A stretch of DNA of 64,000 nt from Pomphorhynchus laevis (Eukaryota > Acanthocephala > Palaeacanthocephala > Echinorhynchida > Pomphorhynchidae): contig WNNJ02000578.1 in the NCBI GenBank assembly GCA_012934845.2, forward strand, positions 1 to 64,000, read 5' to 3'. The stretch's first letter is position 1. Each line of letters starts with the position of its first letter. Positions 46,558 to 57,230 of this stretch are shown here, in pieces. A model generated the notes under the pieces. The model was not told the DNA's origin. It searched no databases and worked only from the letters and a program-made list of their open reading frames with translations. The position numbers were made by a program, and so were the translations under genes.

Positions 46558-48165
46558 TATATAATTTGGTGCCAAATAAACTGAGCCCGACGAAGAAACT
46601 TCTCAATAAGTTTGTTGAAATTTGGTCTCGAAGCGTAAGGATTTCGTTATTTTTTACTACCTTTTTCGTCACTTTGCTTTGGCAGATAATACGAATACTG
46701 CCATCAGCTAAGTACATCTACGTATTTTATGCTATATATAAACTAAAAATAAAGATAAATAATTATATAAGATTTTATAAAATTTATATTTATAAAGTTA
46801 AAATTTAAAATTTTAATCAATTTTTATGAATTGACTTATACATAATATACGATGAATTCAAACAAGAAATAAAGATCATCACGAAGAACTGCTATGTTAT
46901 CAAATTTCGGCTCATATTCTTCAACTTATCATATCAGCTGGGCCAAATACATATTAATGACGTATTTACTCTGATGAAATTTGATATATAGTATATCTCA
47001 TGTAAATACAGATCATATTATTCATTATCCATTATAATTTTCCGCTTTAGAGTTTAAATTTACTTTTAATATTTTGTTGATTTATATATTTTACTATTTT
47101 CTGTTTGATTTAATTTTTATAGTAACCCAGTTAAAAATAAGCATATATTAAATTATTTAAATGATTTTAAACAAAACCAATATTATTACATATTATATCA
47201 ATATGTAAAATCGTATTTAATGTATTATATTTTACATTATATGATATACATAAATCTTATGCAAAAATATGTTTCTTGTAAATTTAAACGTCATCTTTAT
47301 GATTATTTAATAATAGTTTTAATTACTGCTAATATAATGTTTTTATCTAGATATATACCTTCTTTATCATTAATATTAGTTTTATTTAGAATAATGTTAC
47401 TTGGATAAATTTGTTCGCTTGTTGAAAAAAAATCATTAGAATTAAATTCCACACATCCTAAATAAATATAGCGGAATATATATTTCATATCTTTATATAG
47501 TTATATTTATTTTAATAGTTATGAACAAATTCATATTCTATAAAGGTTAAAAATATGTTACTATAATATAATTATTGCCTTCCATAAAAACACCTTTTAT
47601 TTGTCTAAATATAGATGTCCCTACCTTTAAATAATTTTAATTTATTAAAATATTTAAAGATTCTAATAATACAATTTTATCCATATAGTTATATTTACTT
47701 GATAATTTTTGTTAGATATGCGTTATAATTATAATAACATATATGTGTATCTTTTTCCGAATATAAGATTAATTAATTTTACTAACGCTTCTTTAATATC
47801 TACTAAATCGAGATTTGTATAAAGAGTACTAAAATCGTATGTATTTATATTTTGAAAATTTATTCCTTTTGTCTGTTTTAAAAATTCTTTTGTAGAATTA
47901 ATATTTAAATAGTGTTTTATACCAGTATTAATTTCGATTACTTTATAATATTTTTTGAAGTGTGCTTTAATTACTTTAAGTATTTTATTCATATAGACAG
48001 AAAGTGGTTTTAATGTACATTTAAACGCACTACATATGAACCTAGGTTTTATTGGATTTTTATGTAATTTTGGATTCCAATATAATATAGGTATAGTTTT
48101 ATTATCCGATTCAACCTTTATACCCTTTTTATCCATTATAGAACAGTGACTTGTAATAATTGATT
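46558..48165 (-). mobile_element. Naiad PLE in intron 1 (contains copy 2 of the compound repeat)
   Basis: 46558-47548 duplicates 32486-33478. The Naiad continues into RT frames: 48136-47729 encodes the fingers (PILYWNPKLHKNPIKPRFIC) and motif A (TYDFSTLYTNLDL). Endonuclease absent; fossil copy. Confidence 0.85.
46868..46944 (-). ncRNA. Permuted hammerhead-like motif (duplicate of 32798-32873)
   Basis: Nearly identical to the earlier copy, including GAAGA/TCTTC in stem I. Confidence 0.5.
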
Positions 48166-48289
48166 TTTAACCATCAGTTTATCAAATCAACCATTTTATG
48201 TCGTCCTCACATATGTTAACCACATTTTCCACAATTGTCATTCTACAATGCTAATTGCGTCTGAGCATATGTGAAAATATCTTATTTGT

Positions 48290-48457
48290 TACCTACCATT
48301 TTAGTAATATCACTATTAATATTTCATATAATATCACTAATAACACTATAATACTAATATCACTATTAGTATCAGACTAATATTATTGGTATGATATCAT
48401 CCTAATAATATGATACTAATATTATTAGTACTACTATTAGTATCATTACTATTAGTA
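48290..48457. repeat. Degenerate repeat of ACTATTAGTATC
   Basis: Imperfect units containing ATATCACTATTAGTATCA. The array continues at 51789-51830 on the other side of RLE-1, so the element split it. Confidence 0.85.
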
Positions 48458-48699
48458 CCTAAAAGAGTTTGAGAGATTAATATACACAATTAATATACAC
48501 AATAAAATTGTCTTGATTGTTAAATACTTACATTCGGCGCACGACAATTATTATTATAATAATCTTACGACAACCTCACGACAACCTCACGACAAGAAAA
48601 TTATTATTAATTGGACATTGCTGCTAACTAACAACTACTTACAACATAACCCAACGATAAACCCAACGAGAAATATCAGTTTACAGAAAAACATAACAC

Positions 48700-51654
48700 A
48701 TGCCTCGGGGAAAGCCTGCTGATATGCCCAGATGCTGTACATGCAATGGCCAAGCGGCACGCTGCAAGGGGTGTAAATGCGCAAGGTCTGGAAAATCGTG
48801 TATGGACTGCCTTGCTAGGAACTGCTCAAATCGACTAGAAGTACCTACACTAGAGGGCGATAATGTCCTTATTTTCACAGAGTCTGCCGACGTTCCAACC
48901 AAAAAGGCTGTCCAAATGGATGAAGTGTACGATGAGGTAATTCTATGGAAACCTAATCTGTTTCGATTGCCACGTTGTTCTGAATCGAAAATTTTCATCG
49001 CTGAACTTACTCGAATATATGAGGGAGCATCATCAAACACGGATTCACTCATACGTGCAATATCACTTTGTCAATTAGTTCTACAACGTAGTGGATATTC
49101 GAATACGCGAAAGCTCAAGGCTTTATTAGCAAGACGTCTCGCTAGCTGGTCCTCTGGAGACATCTCATCTCTACTAAACGAAGCTAGATATCTCCAGCGC
49201 CTTGACGTAAAAAAATCACACAACAATATAACCAACGATACAACGAAGCTATTTCGGAAGTTTGTTCTCAATGGTAAGATAACGGCAGCGATGAAATTAA
49301 TCAAGACAGAGTATGGACAAGGCGTGCCAATGGGCCTAGATACTTTAACATGTGGTAAATCAGTGAGACAGATACTTATTGATAAGCATCCACAACCAGC
49401 TGACATACATGAGGAAGCACTAGTCACTCAACCAATAACCGAAATACATGACTTCAACCAAGTTGCTTTCGAGAGTATTGACGGATCAAAAATAATTGAG
49501 GCTGCTAAGAGAACAAAGGGTAGTGCAGGACCTTCTGGAATGGACGCAAAAGCATGGACCGAAATGCTTTCGAATTTCGGTACGGAGTCACAAAAATTAG
49601 CGGATGCGCTAGCATTGTTTGCTCAACGAATCGCTACTAAGGAAGTTTCTGATGAGTCGATCAAAGCTTTTACGACAAGCCGCCTTATTGCATTAAGTAA
49701 GAATCCAGGTGTGCGTCCAATTGGAATAGGTGATGTCTCAAGACGTATCGTATCGAAAGTCATACTTGATGTTGCACGGCCACAGCTACAACAGATATGC
49801 GGTAAAACACAGTTTTGTGCTGGTCAGCGCGCAGGTACTGAATGTGTAGTCCATGCCTTACGTGATTTGTTATCGAGTAAACCAAATTCGGTGGTCTTGA
49901 CTATTGATGCAGATAATGCATTTAATCGAATCAACAGAAAAACTGCCCTGGCCAACATGCCACAAATATGCCCAGCGCTATCGAATGTTCTGTCAAACCT
50001 TTATAGAAATCCGACGTCATTGACAATTGGGAATGAAATCATACTCTCCCAAGAAGGATTTACACAGGGAGATGTTTTATCGATGTCTGCTTATGCTGCA
50101 GCTACACTTCCTATGATACAAAAGATATCTGCGGAGTATCCTGATGTGCTCCAATGCTGGTATGCTGATGACGGCAATATGGTGGGTGATCCTGATACAG
50201 TGAAGATGGCGTTTGAACTGCTACGAAAAATTGGACCGTCATATGGTTTCTTCGTTAATCCGGCGAAATGTCGACTATACGGAAATGGATGTATAGCTGA
50301 AACGCTCCACGCTTTATTTGATGATCTTCAAATTTCTGTTGACATGGATGGCGTGTCTATATTGGGGTCTCCCATTGGAAAGGATGACTTTGTAAAAGAG
50401 CATATTCAATCTGATGTACGTTCGTTGATCGAGACAGTTACTCGTCTCACACAAATCGGTCGTTCAGAGCTACAGATTGCTTTCGTTGCTCTCATAAGAT
50501 CTCTTCAACAAAAATGGATACATATGCAACGGTCATGCCATTGCTCGATTGAGTGGTTTGAGGCGCTGGCACAATCGATAAGATCGATGATAACTGAATT
50601 AACTGGAATTGACATTGAAACAAATGAAGTTCTATGGAGGGTGTTTAACATGACTTTGAGAGATGGTGGTATCGGCGTTAAAGACCCTATGCGTTCAGTA
50701 GACCAAGAATATAACGCTTCACGTATGGTGTGCGAGCCATGTTTAGGAGACGTTACGGGGCTAGATCTAATAAATAATCAAAACAGATTATGTAAAGAAA
50801 TTCGTGCTAACCGTTTAAAAGCGGAAAGGATGAATCACAATGACATTATAAATCAGGTCGACCCTACTCTCAAGAATGCCATCGAGCATGCATCAGTATC
50901 TGGATCATCTTCGTGGTTGTCAACATACCCAACAAACAGTTATTCTTCCAGAATAAGTAATACAGTCTTTCAAGATGCACTAGCCACCAGATACGGATTT
51001 CTCCATCCCTCATCACCGAAATACTGCCAATGTAAAGAACAAAACTCGATATCACACACTTTCTCGTGCCCTTTAGGCGGCTTGCCATCAATGAGACACG
51101 ATGCCGTCCGTGATTTTCTAGCGAATAGATTATCTGAATGTTGTCGTAACGTAGCAATCGAGCCAAAACTATCCCCTCTGCATGATGAAATATGCTTCCA
51201 AAATTACGGTACAACTATTGATCGTGAAGCGAGACTTGACATATCATGTTCCGGAATCTTTGGAGACAGAACGGAGTGTACTTTCCTTGATATCTGCGTG
51301 TTCAACGCATACGCTCCCTCTAACTCCAGTAAGAGTATCGGACCATGCTTCGAATATCATGAACTAAGGAAGAAAAGGAAGTATCTTGAGAGAGTAAATA
51401 GCATAGAGCATGCGTCATTTATTCCCGTAGTATTTTCGATGCTCGGAGGGGCGGGTACGGAAGCGGCAATCCTGTTAAAGAGAATCGCGGGCTCCATGGC
51501 AAGGAGTCATAACAGCTCATACAACGATGAAATAAGCAGATTACGTAGTGGCATCAGCGTTATCCTTGCAAAGATGACTTCTCGATGTGTCCGTGGAGCT
51601 CGATCAGCTATAAATCGTCCTCAAAGGGATTTATGTTTAATCAATGAAGAATAA
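48700..51654 (+). CDS. RLE-1 protein: Cys-rich N-terminus, reverse transcriptase, CCHC and restriction-like endonuclease
   Basis: 984 aa, uninterrupted. Residues 12-42 are a Cys-rich cluster (C12, C13, C15, C22, C25, C27, C34, C37, C42), likely metal- and DNA-binding. RT: SAGPSGMDAKAW near 276; RLIALSKNPGVRPIGIGDVS; motif A IDADNAF with D403; EGFTQGDVLSM; motif C YADD at 488-491. C-terminal CCHC: C776, C778, H786, C790, followed by MRHDAVRD. Restriction-like endonuclease of the PD-(D/E)xK type: D847 (ARLDIS), D864 (FLDICVF) and Lys in HELRKKRKYLERV. This CCHC plus RLE layout is that of R2, NeSL, Hero and related LINEs, which nick a target and reverse transcribe in place. All key residues are present, so it may be active. 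Exact clade not assigned. Confidence 0.9.
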   Translation: MPRGKPADMPRCCTCNGQAARCKGCKCARSGKSCMDCLARNCSNRLEVPTLEGDNVLIFTESADVPTKKAVQMDEVYDEVILWKPNLFRLPRCSESKIFIAELTRIYEGASSNTDSLIRAISLCQLVLQRSGYSNTRKLKALLARRLASWSSGDISSLLNEARYLQRLDVKKSHNNITNDTTKLFRKFVLNGKITAAMKLIKTEYGQGVPMGLDTLTCGKSVRQILIDKHPQPADIHEEALVTQPITEIHDFNQVAFESIDGSKIIEAAKRTKGSAGPSGMDAKAWTEMLSNFGTESQKLADALALFAQRIATKEVSDESIKAFTTSRLIALSKNPGVRPIGIGDVSRRIVSKVILDVARPQLQQICGKTQFCAGQRAGTECVVHALRDLLSSKPNSVVLTIDADNAFNRINRKTALANMPQICPALSNVLSNLYRNPTSLTIGNEIILSQEGFTQGDVLSMSAYAAATLPMIQKISAEYPDVLQCWYADDGNMVGDPDTVKMAFELLRKIGPSYGFFVNPAKCRLYGNGCIAETLHALFDDLQISVDMDGVSILGSPIGKDDFVKEHIQSDVRSLIETVTRLTQIGRSELQIAFVALIRSLQQKWIHMQRSCHCSIEWFEALAQSIRSMITELTGIDIETNEVLWRVFNMTLRDGGIGVKDPMRSVDQEYNASRMVCEPCLGDVTGLDLINNQNRLCKEIRANRLKAERMNHNDIINQVDPTLKNAIEHASVSGSSSWLSTYPTNSYSSRISNTVFQDALATRYGFLHPSSPKYCQCKEQNSISHTFSCPLGGLPSMRHDAVRDFLANRLSECCRNVAIEPKLSPLHDEICFQNYGTTIDREARLDISCSGIFGDRTECTFLDICVFNAYAPSNSSKSIGPCFEYHELRKKRKYLERVNSIEHASFIPVVFSMLGGAGTEAAILLKRIAGSMARSHNSSYNDEISRLRSGISVILAKMTSRCVRGARSAINRPQRDLCLINEE

Positions 51655-51718
51655 TTTAGTGACTTTTTGAATATTAAAACTGGCTTGGTGAGGTTTTTTT
51701 CTTTAAAATTGTAAATTA

Positions 51719-51738
51719 AGGCCCATTTGCGGGAACCT
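51719..51738 (+). promoter_or_regulatory. Conserved 3'-UTR hairpin of RLE-type LINEs
   Basis: AGGCCCATTTGCGGGAACCT folds with CCC/GGG and AGG/CCT, a 6-nt loop and an AA bulge. Also at 29111-29130 (minus) and 38226-38245. Probably the RNA handle used by the element's RT (inference). Confidence 0.65.
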
Positions 51739-52012
51739 ATATTAATGTAATAATATTTATAATAAAAAATAATATTAAAAAAAAAAAAACTATTAGTATC
51801 ATATTAATATCACTATTAGTATGTCATGCGCTGGATGTTCAATTGTATCTTTATTTTACAGCAACAATAATATTTCCCGATATCTGTTTATAAATCCTTA
51901 ATATACAAAAACTAAATACTTCCTTGTTTGTACAAATAATATAGTTTGAGTAAAAAACAGCAATGAAAATGAAATATGTACTTTTTTCTTATTACTTGCT
52001 GAATAAACAAAA

Positions 52013-52250
52013 ATAACATTCTTTATTAGAACATTTTTCAATTTTCGAATATACAAACCTTTAAATTTGTTTTTCTCAAATAGCCGTATAAAAATACATC
52101 TAGTTCGATCAAATTACTATGCGTTTTTGAAGTTAAACTGCTATTGCATGCTCTGTCGATATGCAAACGAGATAGAGTAATTCAATCTTGAAGTGCATGA
52201 TAATAATTATTTTATTGTAGTCTGAGATTCCACAATTAGTGACATTTAAA
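52013..52250. repeat. Direct repeat, copy 1 (upstream of exon 2)
   Basis: About 240 bp over 90% identical to 54015-54253, about 2.0 kb away. Contains TGCTCTGTCGATATGCAAA. Confidence 0.9.
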
Positions 52251-52421
52251 ATGACGGTATAAAATGACGTGCCTTTGAGTAATGAAAATTTCATCAAAAT
52301 GAGTTTTTAAGAAATAGCGTTATTATGAGAGTACTGAAAACTTGTGAGTTTAATAATTTTATATTTGTATTCACTATAGTTGCATAGAAACTGAACTTTT
52401 TGTTATTATCACTCTTTAAAG

Positions 52422-52527
52422 GCAATGAGCCGTCTTGAAAATGCACTTGATGTCTTTGGTACTAATCCAATCAGTTTTGAGCAATTTTGCAATGCAATCA
52501 AGTCAATCGAAAAAATAGACAACTGTG
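52422..52527 (+). CDS. Rab11-FIP-like gene, exon 2
   Basis: After acceptor CTCTTTAAAG, the phase-0 frame reads AMSRLENALDVFGTNPISFE and then QFCNAIKSIEKIDNC, completing the EF-hand pair (NPISFEQFCNAI fits the second hand). It ends in phase 1 at G|GTAATA. Confidence 0.65.
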
Positions 52528-53224
52528 GTAATATATATAACTTTAATTTTATTCGATCTTTTTGATGTTACAATGTTTGCTGCTATTGCATCTGCTTCAA
52601 CAACGTCAAAGAGAACTTTGCTTTTAAATATTATAATTTTTTATAGTTTACAATTGTAACAAAGCGCTAAACGTTTATGTCACATACGAATTCATTTCGT
52701 TATTACATATATTTTATGCATAATCCATTTTATTTATTGTATTATTTTTACCGATGTTGTTATCTCTTCCACTAAATTATTTTATTATCAACAAAGTACA
52801 ATATGGAAACGTCAAGAAACGCTTTCATACTAAAACTATAAATGCACGACTTTTTAAGTTATGCATTCGCATTAAAAATTCAACTTGACAACCACATTAA
52901 TATTTAAGATTAAAATCGTTTCTCCGCGGTCCAAGAAGCAAAGCTGGCTACAATTTATTGTTAATCGTGTTTTTACAGTTATCCCAAACGCAGTCGAAAA
53001 CGCATCCTAACCACTCTATACGATTAACGAGGACTGCTGGGTGGTTAGGAACGTCTCGGAGTGATACGTTAGACTGATGGAGCTGATGATCGAAGTTTAG
53101 TTTGTTGCACATATATAATCCTATTGATATTTTATATATGTATATATAATATCAATAGGGTTATTTAAACCACGGCTTGGAATCATTTTTTCTGTCAAAT
53201 TTATAATTATTTCAAAATAAGTAA

Positions 53225-53430
53225 GTAAATAAAATTATACCAAGCTTTCTTTTGCAATTTATTAAAAACGTTTTCGGGTTACTCTTTCGTCAGTTGCAAA
53301 TACGATATTTTATCAATACAATATGTGCTAATAATACAAGTACAATACAATATTCTATGGCAGAATATTGTATTGTGCTACTGCCGATGGGGTAGCCCGA
53401 AAACGTTTTTAAATAAATTTACTGATTAAT
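53225..53430. repeat. Inverted pair of PLE 3' tails
   Basis: Minus copy with CTGACGAAAGAG and CGAAAACG (its TTTGCAA and TTGCAAA flanks can pair as stem I); plus copy with CTGCCGATGGGGTAGCCC and CGAAAACG. Same family as 26480-26530. A shorter inverted repeat (CCTATTGATATT) lies just upstream at about 53118-53160. Confidence 0.65.
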
Positions 53431-53649
53431 TTAAAAATATTGTTAGATAAAACGATATCGAATAATCCTGATAACTTGATTACTTTTTCCTAATTATATT
53501 CATTTGAAAATAATCTACCTTTGATAAGTTAAATTCACGTAGAGTTAAAATTTGTCTTATACAATGATTATATATCTAAAGTTGTGATAATAACATCCGA
53601 CGTTAATTTCTTTTTCTTAGCATCAAGCCCTCTCAGAAAATAATCCAAG

Positions 53650-53765
53650 AAATCAAATCATCTAACTGAGTCTACGTATTTAATATAATTAAAAAATTAA
53701 ATAAAATAAAAAATAATAATGCTTAATCGAAATTTAATAATTAAATAATAAATAATTTAATATAT
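53650..53765 (-). mobile_element. Naiad 3' terminus scrap
   Basis: AATCAAATCATCTAACTGAG and ~100 bp of the AT-rich 3' region. Confidence 0.75.
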
Positions 53766-53886
53766 ATAATAGTATTGCCAGGATGTGCTGAGTATACAAC
53801 GGTCCAGGATTTCTTACGAAATACGGCATTTATACTAAATGGTGTTGCTTGATAGACTGGACTTAGTTTCACGACTTTCAGTCACC

Positions 53887-53975
53887 ATGTCACTTCTAGA
53901 CGACCAATGAGTACCCGGCAACACTCATCAGTAGAATGAAGTACTCACTGGCCGTTTCGGTTGCCTGTGTGACAT
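53887..53975 (-). ncRNA. Permuted hammerhead-like motif with perfect stems
   Basis: On the minus strand, 5' to 3': closing stem (53975-53969); stem II strand GGCAACC (53965-53959); GAAA (53958-53955); stem III strand of 14 nt (53954-53941); TTCA; stem I strand TTCTA (53936-53932); CTGATGA (53931-53925); stem II partner GTGTTGCC (53924-53917); GG; stem III partner of 14 nt (53914-53901), ending in the G of a GTC site (TC at 53900-53899); stem I partner TAGAA (53898-53894); closing stem (53893-53887). Stem III pairs over 14 of 14 positions with two G-U pairs. All hammerhead parts are present, but in the crossed cyclic order also seen in the Naiad motif. The flanking sequence (53770-54005) belongs to no element I can name. 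Confidence 0.65.
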
Positions 53976-54014
53976 TATGAATAAAGGCGTTTCCGACACT
54001 TTGCTTAATTATAT

Positions 54015-54253
54015 ATAACATTCTTTATTAGAACATTTTTCAATTTTCGAATATACAAACCTCTAAATTTGTTTTTTTTTCTAATAGCCGTATAAAAATA
54101 CATCTAGTTTGATCAAATTACTATGCGTTTTTGAAGTTAAACTGCTATTGCATGCTCTGTCGATATGCAAATGAGATAGAGTAATTCAATCTTGAAGTGC
54201 ATGATAATAATTATTTTATTGTAGTCTGATATTCCACAATTAGTGACATTTAA
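54015..54253. repeat. Direct repeat, copy 2 (downstream of exon 2)
   Basis: Second copy of 52013-52250. Exon 2 lies between them. Confidence 0.9.
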
Positions 54254-54309
54254 ATTTTATGATTAGCGACATTATTCCACAATTAGTGACATATATATAT
54301 AAATTAGGT

Positions 54310-54600
54310 CACTATATGCAATCAAACATTAAATAGTAAAATATATAAATCAACAAAATATTATTTAAAATAAATTTAAACTATTGAGCGAAAATAATTT
54401 ATAAATGGATAATAAATATTATATCTCGTATTAGTATAAGATACATTAGGTTTCAAAAATAGGTGTCTAAACTAAATAATACAAATATATTTTTATGATA
54501 TTTAGAAAGCCATGATATTGGCTTTCTTCACAATCATTTAAATAATATTATAGATATATTTTAAACCAGGTTACTGTCATATCTTTAAACCACGTTAAAA
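54310..54600 (+). mobile_element. Naiad RT end fragments
   Basis: 54313-54440 matches the last RT codons and the start of the 3' region; 54518-54590 matches the segment just before it, so the order is scrambled. Confidence 0.55.
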
Positions 54601-54859
54601 TCATTTCTATACTGCGAAAGAATTGATGACATAAATAGTATTTACTTAAATCTATGGTAAGTGGAATTAATGTTTATGATTCCATTGGTGATCGGTTACA
54701 AGCTGTCCTATCCAATATTGTTCAGCCATTATTCGTTCTGATTGATCGGTTATGCTACATGTCAAGATTATAGTTGAGAAAGTGTGATTTTTATGTTTTA
54801 TTACATCGTTTACAACTTTATCGTCGTATTTCGTTTATATTTAATATTTACTCGGCGAT

Positions 54860-55075
54860 TGCTTGCTCTAAGATTACTTAGTCTAGAAAAATGCTGACGT
54901 TGTTCATGACAGCATTTGGAAGTACTTAATACACAACACCAATCGATTTGCATCAAATATATTCTTTTATATTATATTCTACATGTGTCATACCGCTTTT
55001 AGATGCATTGGTGTCCTTCATCTTGAAGAAGGATCGACATTTTTTATCTTTGCAGGTTTTGCTCCAACATTCGGC
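54860..55075 (-). mobile_element. PLE endonuclease fragment
   Basis: The minus-strand frame from 55075 reads ECWSKTCKDKKCRSFFKM and later EYNIKEYI, then CKSIGVVY, which fits the Cys cluster and GIY-like start of PLE endonucleases. A decayed relic. Confidence 0.45.
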
Positions 55076-55699
55076 GTGTTAGATATTTAGATTTGAAGTA
55101 TATGTTAAGCATACACTCAATAGTTGGATTAGATTATTCGTAAATATTATGACTGGATGTCGCACTTTGTCAGTGAATTCAGGAGTAATCTATTTAATAA
55201 TTGACATTAAATCTTTGTTAATCTTAAAATATTAAAGGATGGTGTCCAAACTTTACATATTTTTTTCTAGATGTATATTTGTAACAATATCATTATTTGT
55301 GTTTCATCTAAGTAGCTTTTTTCATGAAAGCTAACGATACGTATATTCTCCCATCAGTATCTGGTTCTTTAATTCGATTACTTCCCTTTCGTAAAGTTTC
55401 GTTGTAGAGCAGATCTTTATTAGTCTAATACTAATTGAATATAGTCAACAATTACCTTCATCAATATATTGTGGTCTGTCCCATATCACTATATATTTCC
55501 TCCTTTATTAGCCTTTTAATCACCAGTTTTTATTATTATTTATTTCATCTGTGATTTTATTTCTTGAGGAGTGTAGTTCGACATATTGTCTGCATTAGGT
55601 TTCATATTCTGTAGATGTTTACTTTTAACTAATTTATCTTAAACTAGTTGCCTTTCCATATGATTTTCTGCCTTGGATACCATAACTTTGCTCATACAT

Positions 55700-56142
55700 A
55701 TCAAAAATTATCTCAAAGAAATAAAGCCCAATAAAAATGTGAAAAATTTATTAATCACCAAGATGTTGTTCAAAAAATTTAAACACTAAACTTGAAAAGT
55801 TCTATGAATGAATGATAAATAATATACTCCGTGTTAATATAAGATAATTTTCTGGATTATCACATTACCTTAGAGGAAATACATCATTAGCATGTATTGG
55901 CCACATTGCTATGTTGGATAGAGGATTAAGAGGCAGCAGTACAATAACTCAGCAATTCCACCAGATCACCTTCAATCTTTTTTATTCAAATAAATTGTGA
56001 ATATTATTTACTAATCAGTTCATAAAAATTCTCGTTGTAAATAAGCTTAAATTATCGAGATTCTAAATTACAAAAATTTTCATATGTAGATTATTTATAT
56101 TTTTATATGTTTACAAAACTTAGTCTCAATTAACTGATCTAA
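55700..56142 (+). mobile_element. Naiad 3' end, diverged
   Basis: Last RT codons near 55740-55820, then the GC-rich motif at 55890-55975. Stem III reads TTGCT with AGCAA where others have CTGCT with AGCAG. The 3' region ends AATTAACTGATCTAATG. Confidence 0.65.
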
Positions 56143-56543
56143 TGTGTTATTTAGCATTATGCCTATACGGTAAGATCAAGTGGCTAAACTAAATAAAATG
56201 TGCAATATATTATTATATTATAATAGTTTATAAATATATCACCCTTTGTAAAATTTCTTTTATCTATCTTCTCTATATTTCGTGTAGCTCTATTTGCTTT
56301 TAAAACACTATTGGTGGACGTATTTTCTTGTTCATTGCCTCATAGAATAGTGACTAACCAAATATCAGAATAAATTCAGAATAGGTTAGCAATCACTTAC
56401 AAGTTAGCGGCAATGATATCAATCGACACGTTCTTTACTATTTAAGTAAAAGTTTTTTTGAATTGATTAGCGTTTCCGTTAAAATTGTCTTTTTATAAAT
56501 TTCGATATTAATTGTTGAGTTCCCCACTTTTTTTATTTTTTAG

Positions 56544-56617
56544 ACGCTGATAATCTTGTGAGAAGAATGAGCATAACTTTTCAAAACATAAATGACCACG
56601 AAGAAAACACCAAATAT
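56544..56617 (+). CDS. Rab11-FIP-like gene, exon 3
   Basis: Acceptor TTTTTTATTTTTTAG; the frame continues from exon 2 as D-ADNLVRRMSITFQNI then NDHEENTKY, ending in phase 0 before GTAATT. Length 74 nt. No known motif; in-frame splicing is the support. Confidence 0.55.
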
Positions 56618-57176
56618 GTAATTATTTTTTGTTTGTAACATTACTGATATGCATGGAATGCAATTTACAACTAATATTTATGAGAGTTACCTTCCGTTGG
56701 TTTTGGCTAGATCACTGGTTAAACAACCAGCGATCAAACAATAATACGGAAATCAATAAAACGAATAAATTACTATAATACACTTTTTATTTGACTTCCC
56801 CCTCCATATTTCTAAGATTTATGTTTCCCCGCTCTGGTTTTGAGTTGCACTGTAAGGTAATTATCGATTTATTACTCTATGACAGTTAAGTTATGTTAGC
56901 TTATAGTTATTAATGTAAGTATGATTATAAAACGCTATTTAAAAAAATTAATTTAACTGGATTTAATAATTAATTTTTTTGGCAAGTCATTTTAGATATT
57001 TAAAGCTTATTTAAATAGAAGTCTTACTTAATATAATTCTTGAAATTTAAATGTTATCTAATTTAATTATTTGTCCTCATCAATTATCATCACAATATCG
57101 TGCTTGTAAAATCTTATAATAAAATCTTATATCAAACTTTAACACTTTTTAAATAATTTTGGTCATTGTTGTGTAG

Positions 57177-57230
57177 GAAAAAATAACAAGAGAAAATTCT
57201 TTATTGGATCAATTTCAAGCTTTAGACGGT
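57177..57230 (+). CDS. Possible extra exon of the Rab11-FIP-like gene
   Basis: After TTGTTGTGTAG, 54 nt read EKITRENSLLDQFQALDG in phase 0, followed by GTACTA. It can join exon 3 and the exon at 60085 without a shift. The donor is weak, and an overlapping donor one codon earlier would break the frame. Confidence 0.4.

Larger units (their letters stand above)
48458..51788 (+). mobile_element. RLE-1: R2/NeSL-like LINE, looks complete
   Basis: Bounded by the direct repeat ACTATTAGTA (48448-48457 and 51789-51798). It has a ~240-nt 5' UTR, one 984-aa ORF, a ~135-nt 3' UTR with the shared hairpin (51719-51738) and a pure A tail (51777-51789). It sits sense-oriented in the first intron of the Rab11-FIP-like gene. 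The clean ORF, A tail and target repeat point to a recent insertion. It is less AT-rich than the surrounding intron. Confidence 0.88.

Noticed and set aside
48681-49052. Antisense ORF of 123 aa
   Set aside because: Shadow of the RLE-1 coding frame; the same applies to other antisense frames over RLE-1, RLE-2 and LINE-A.
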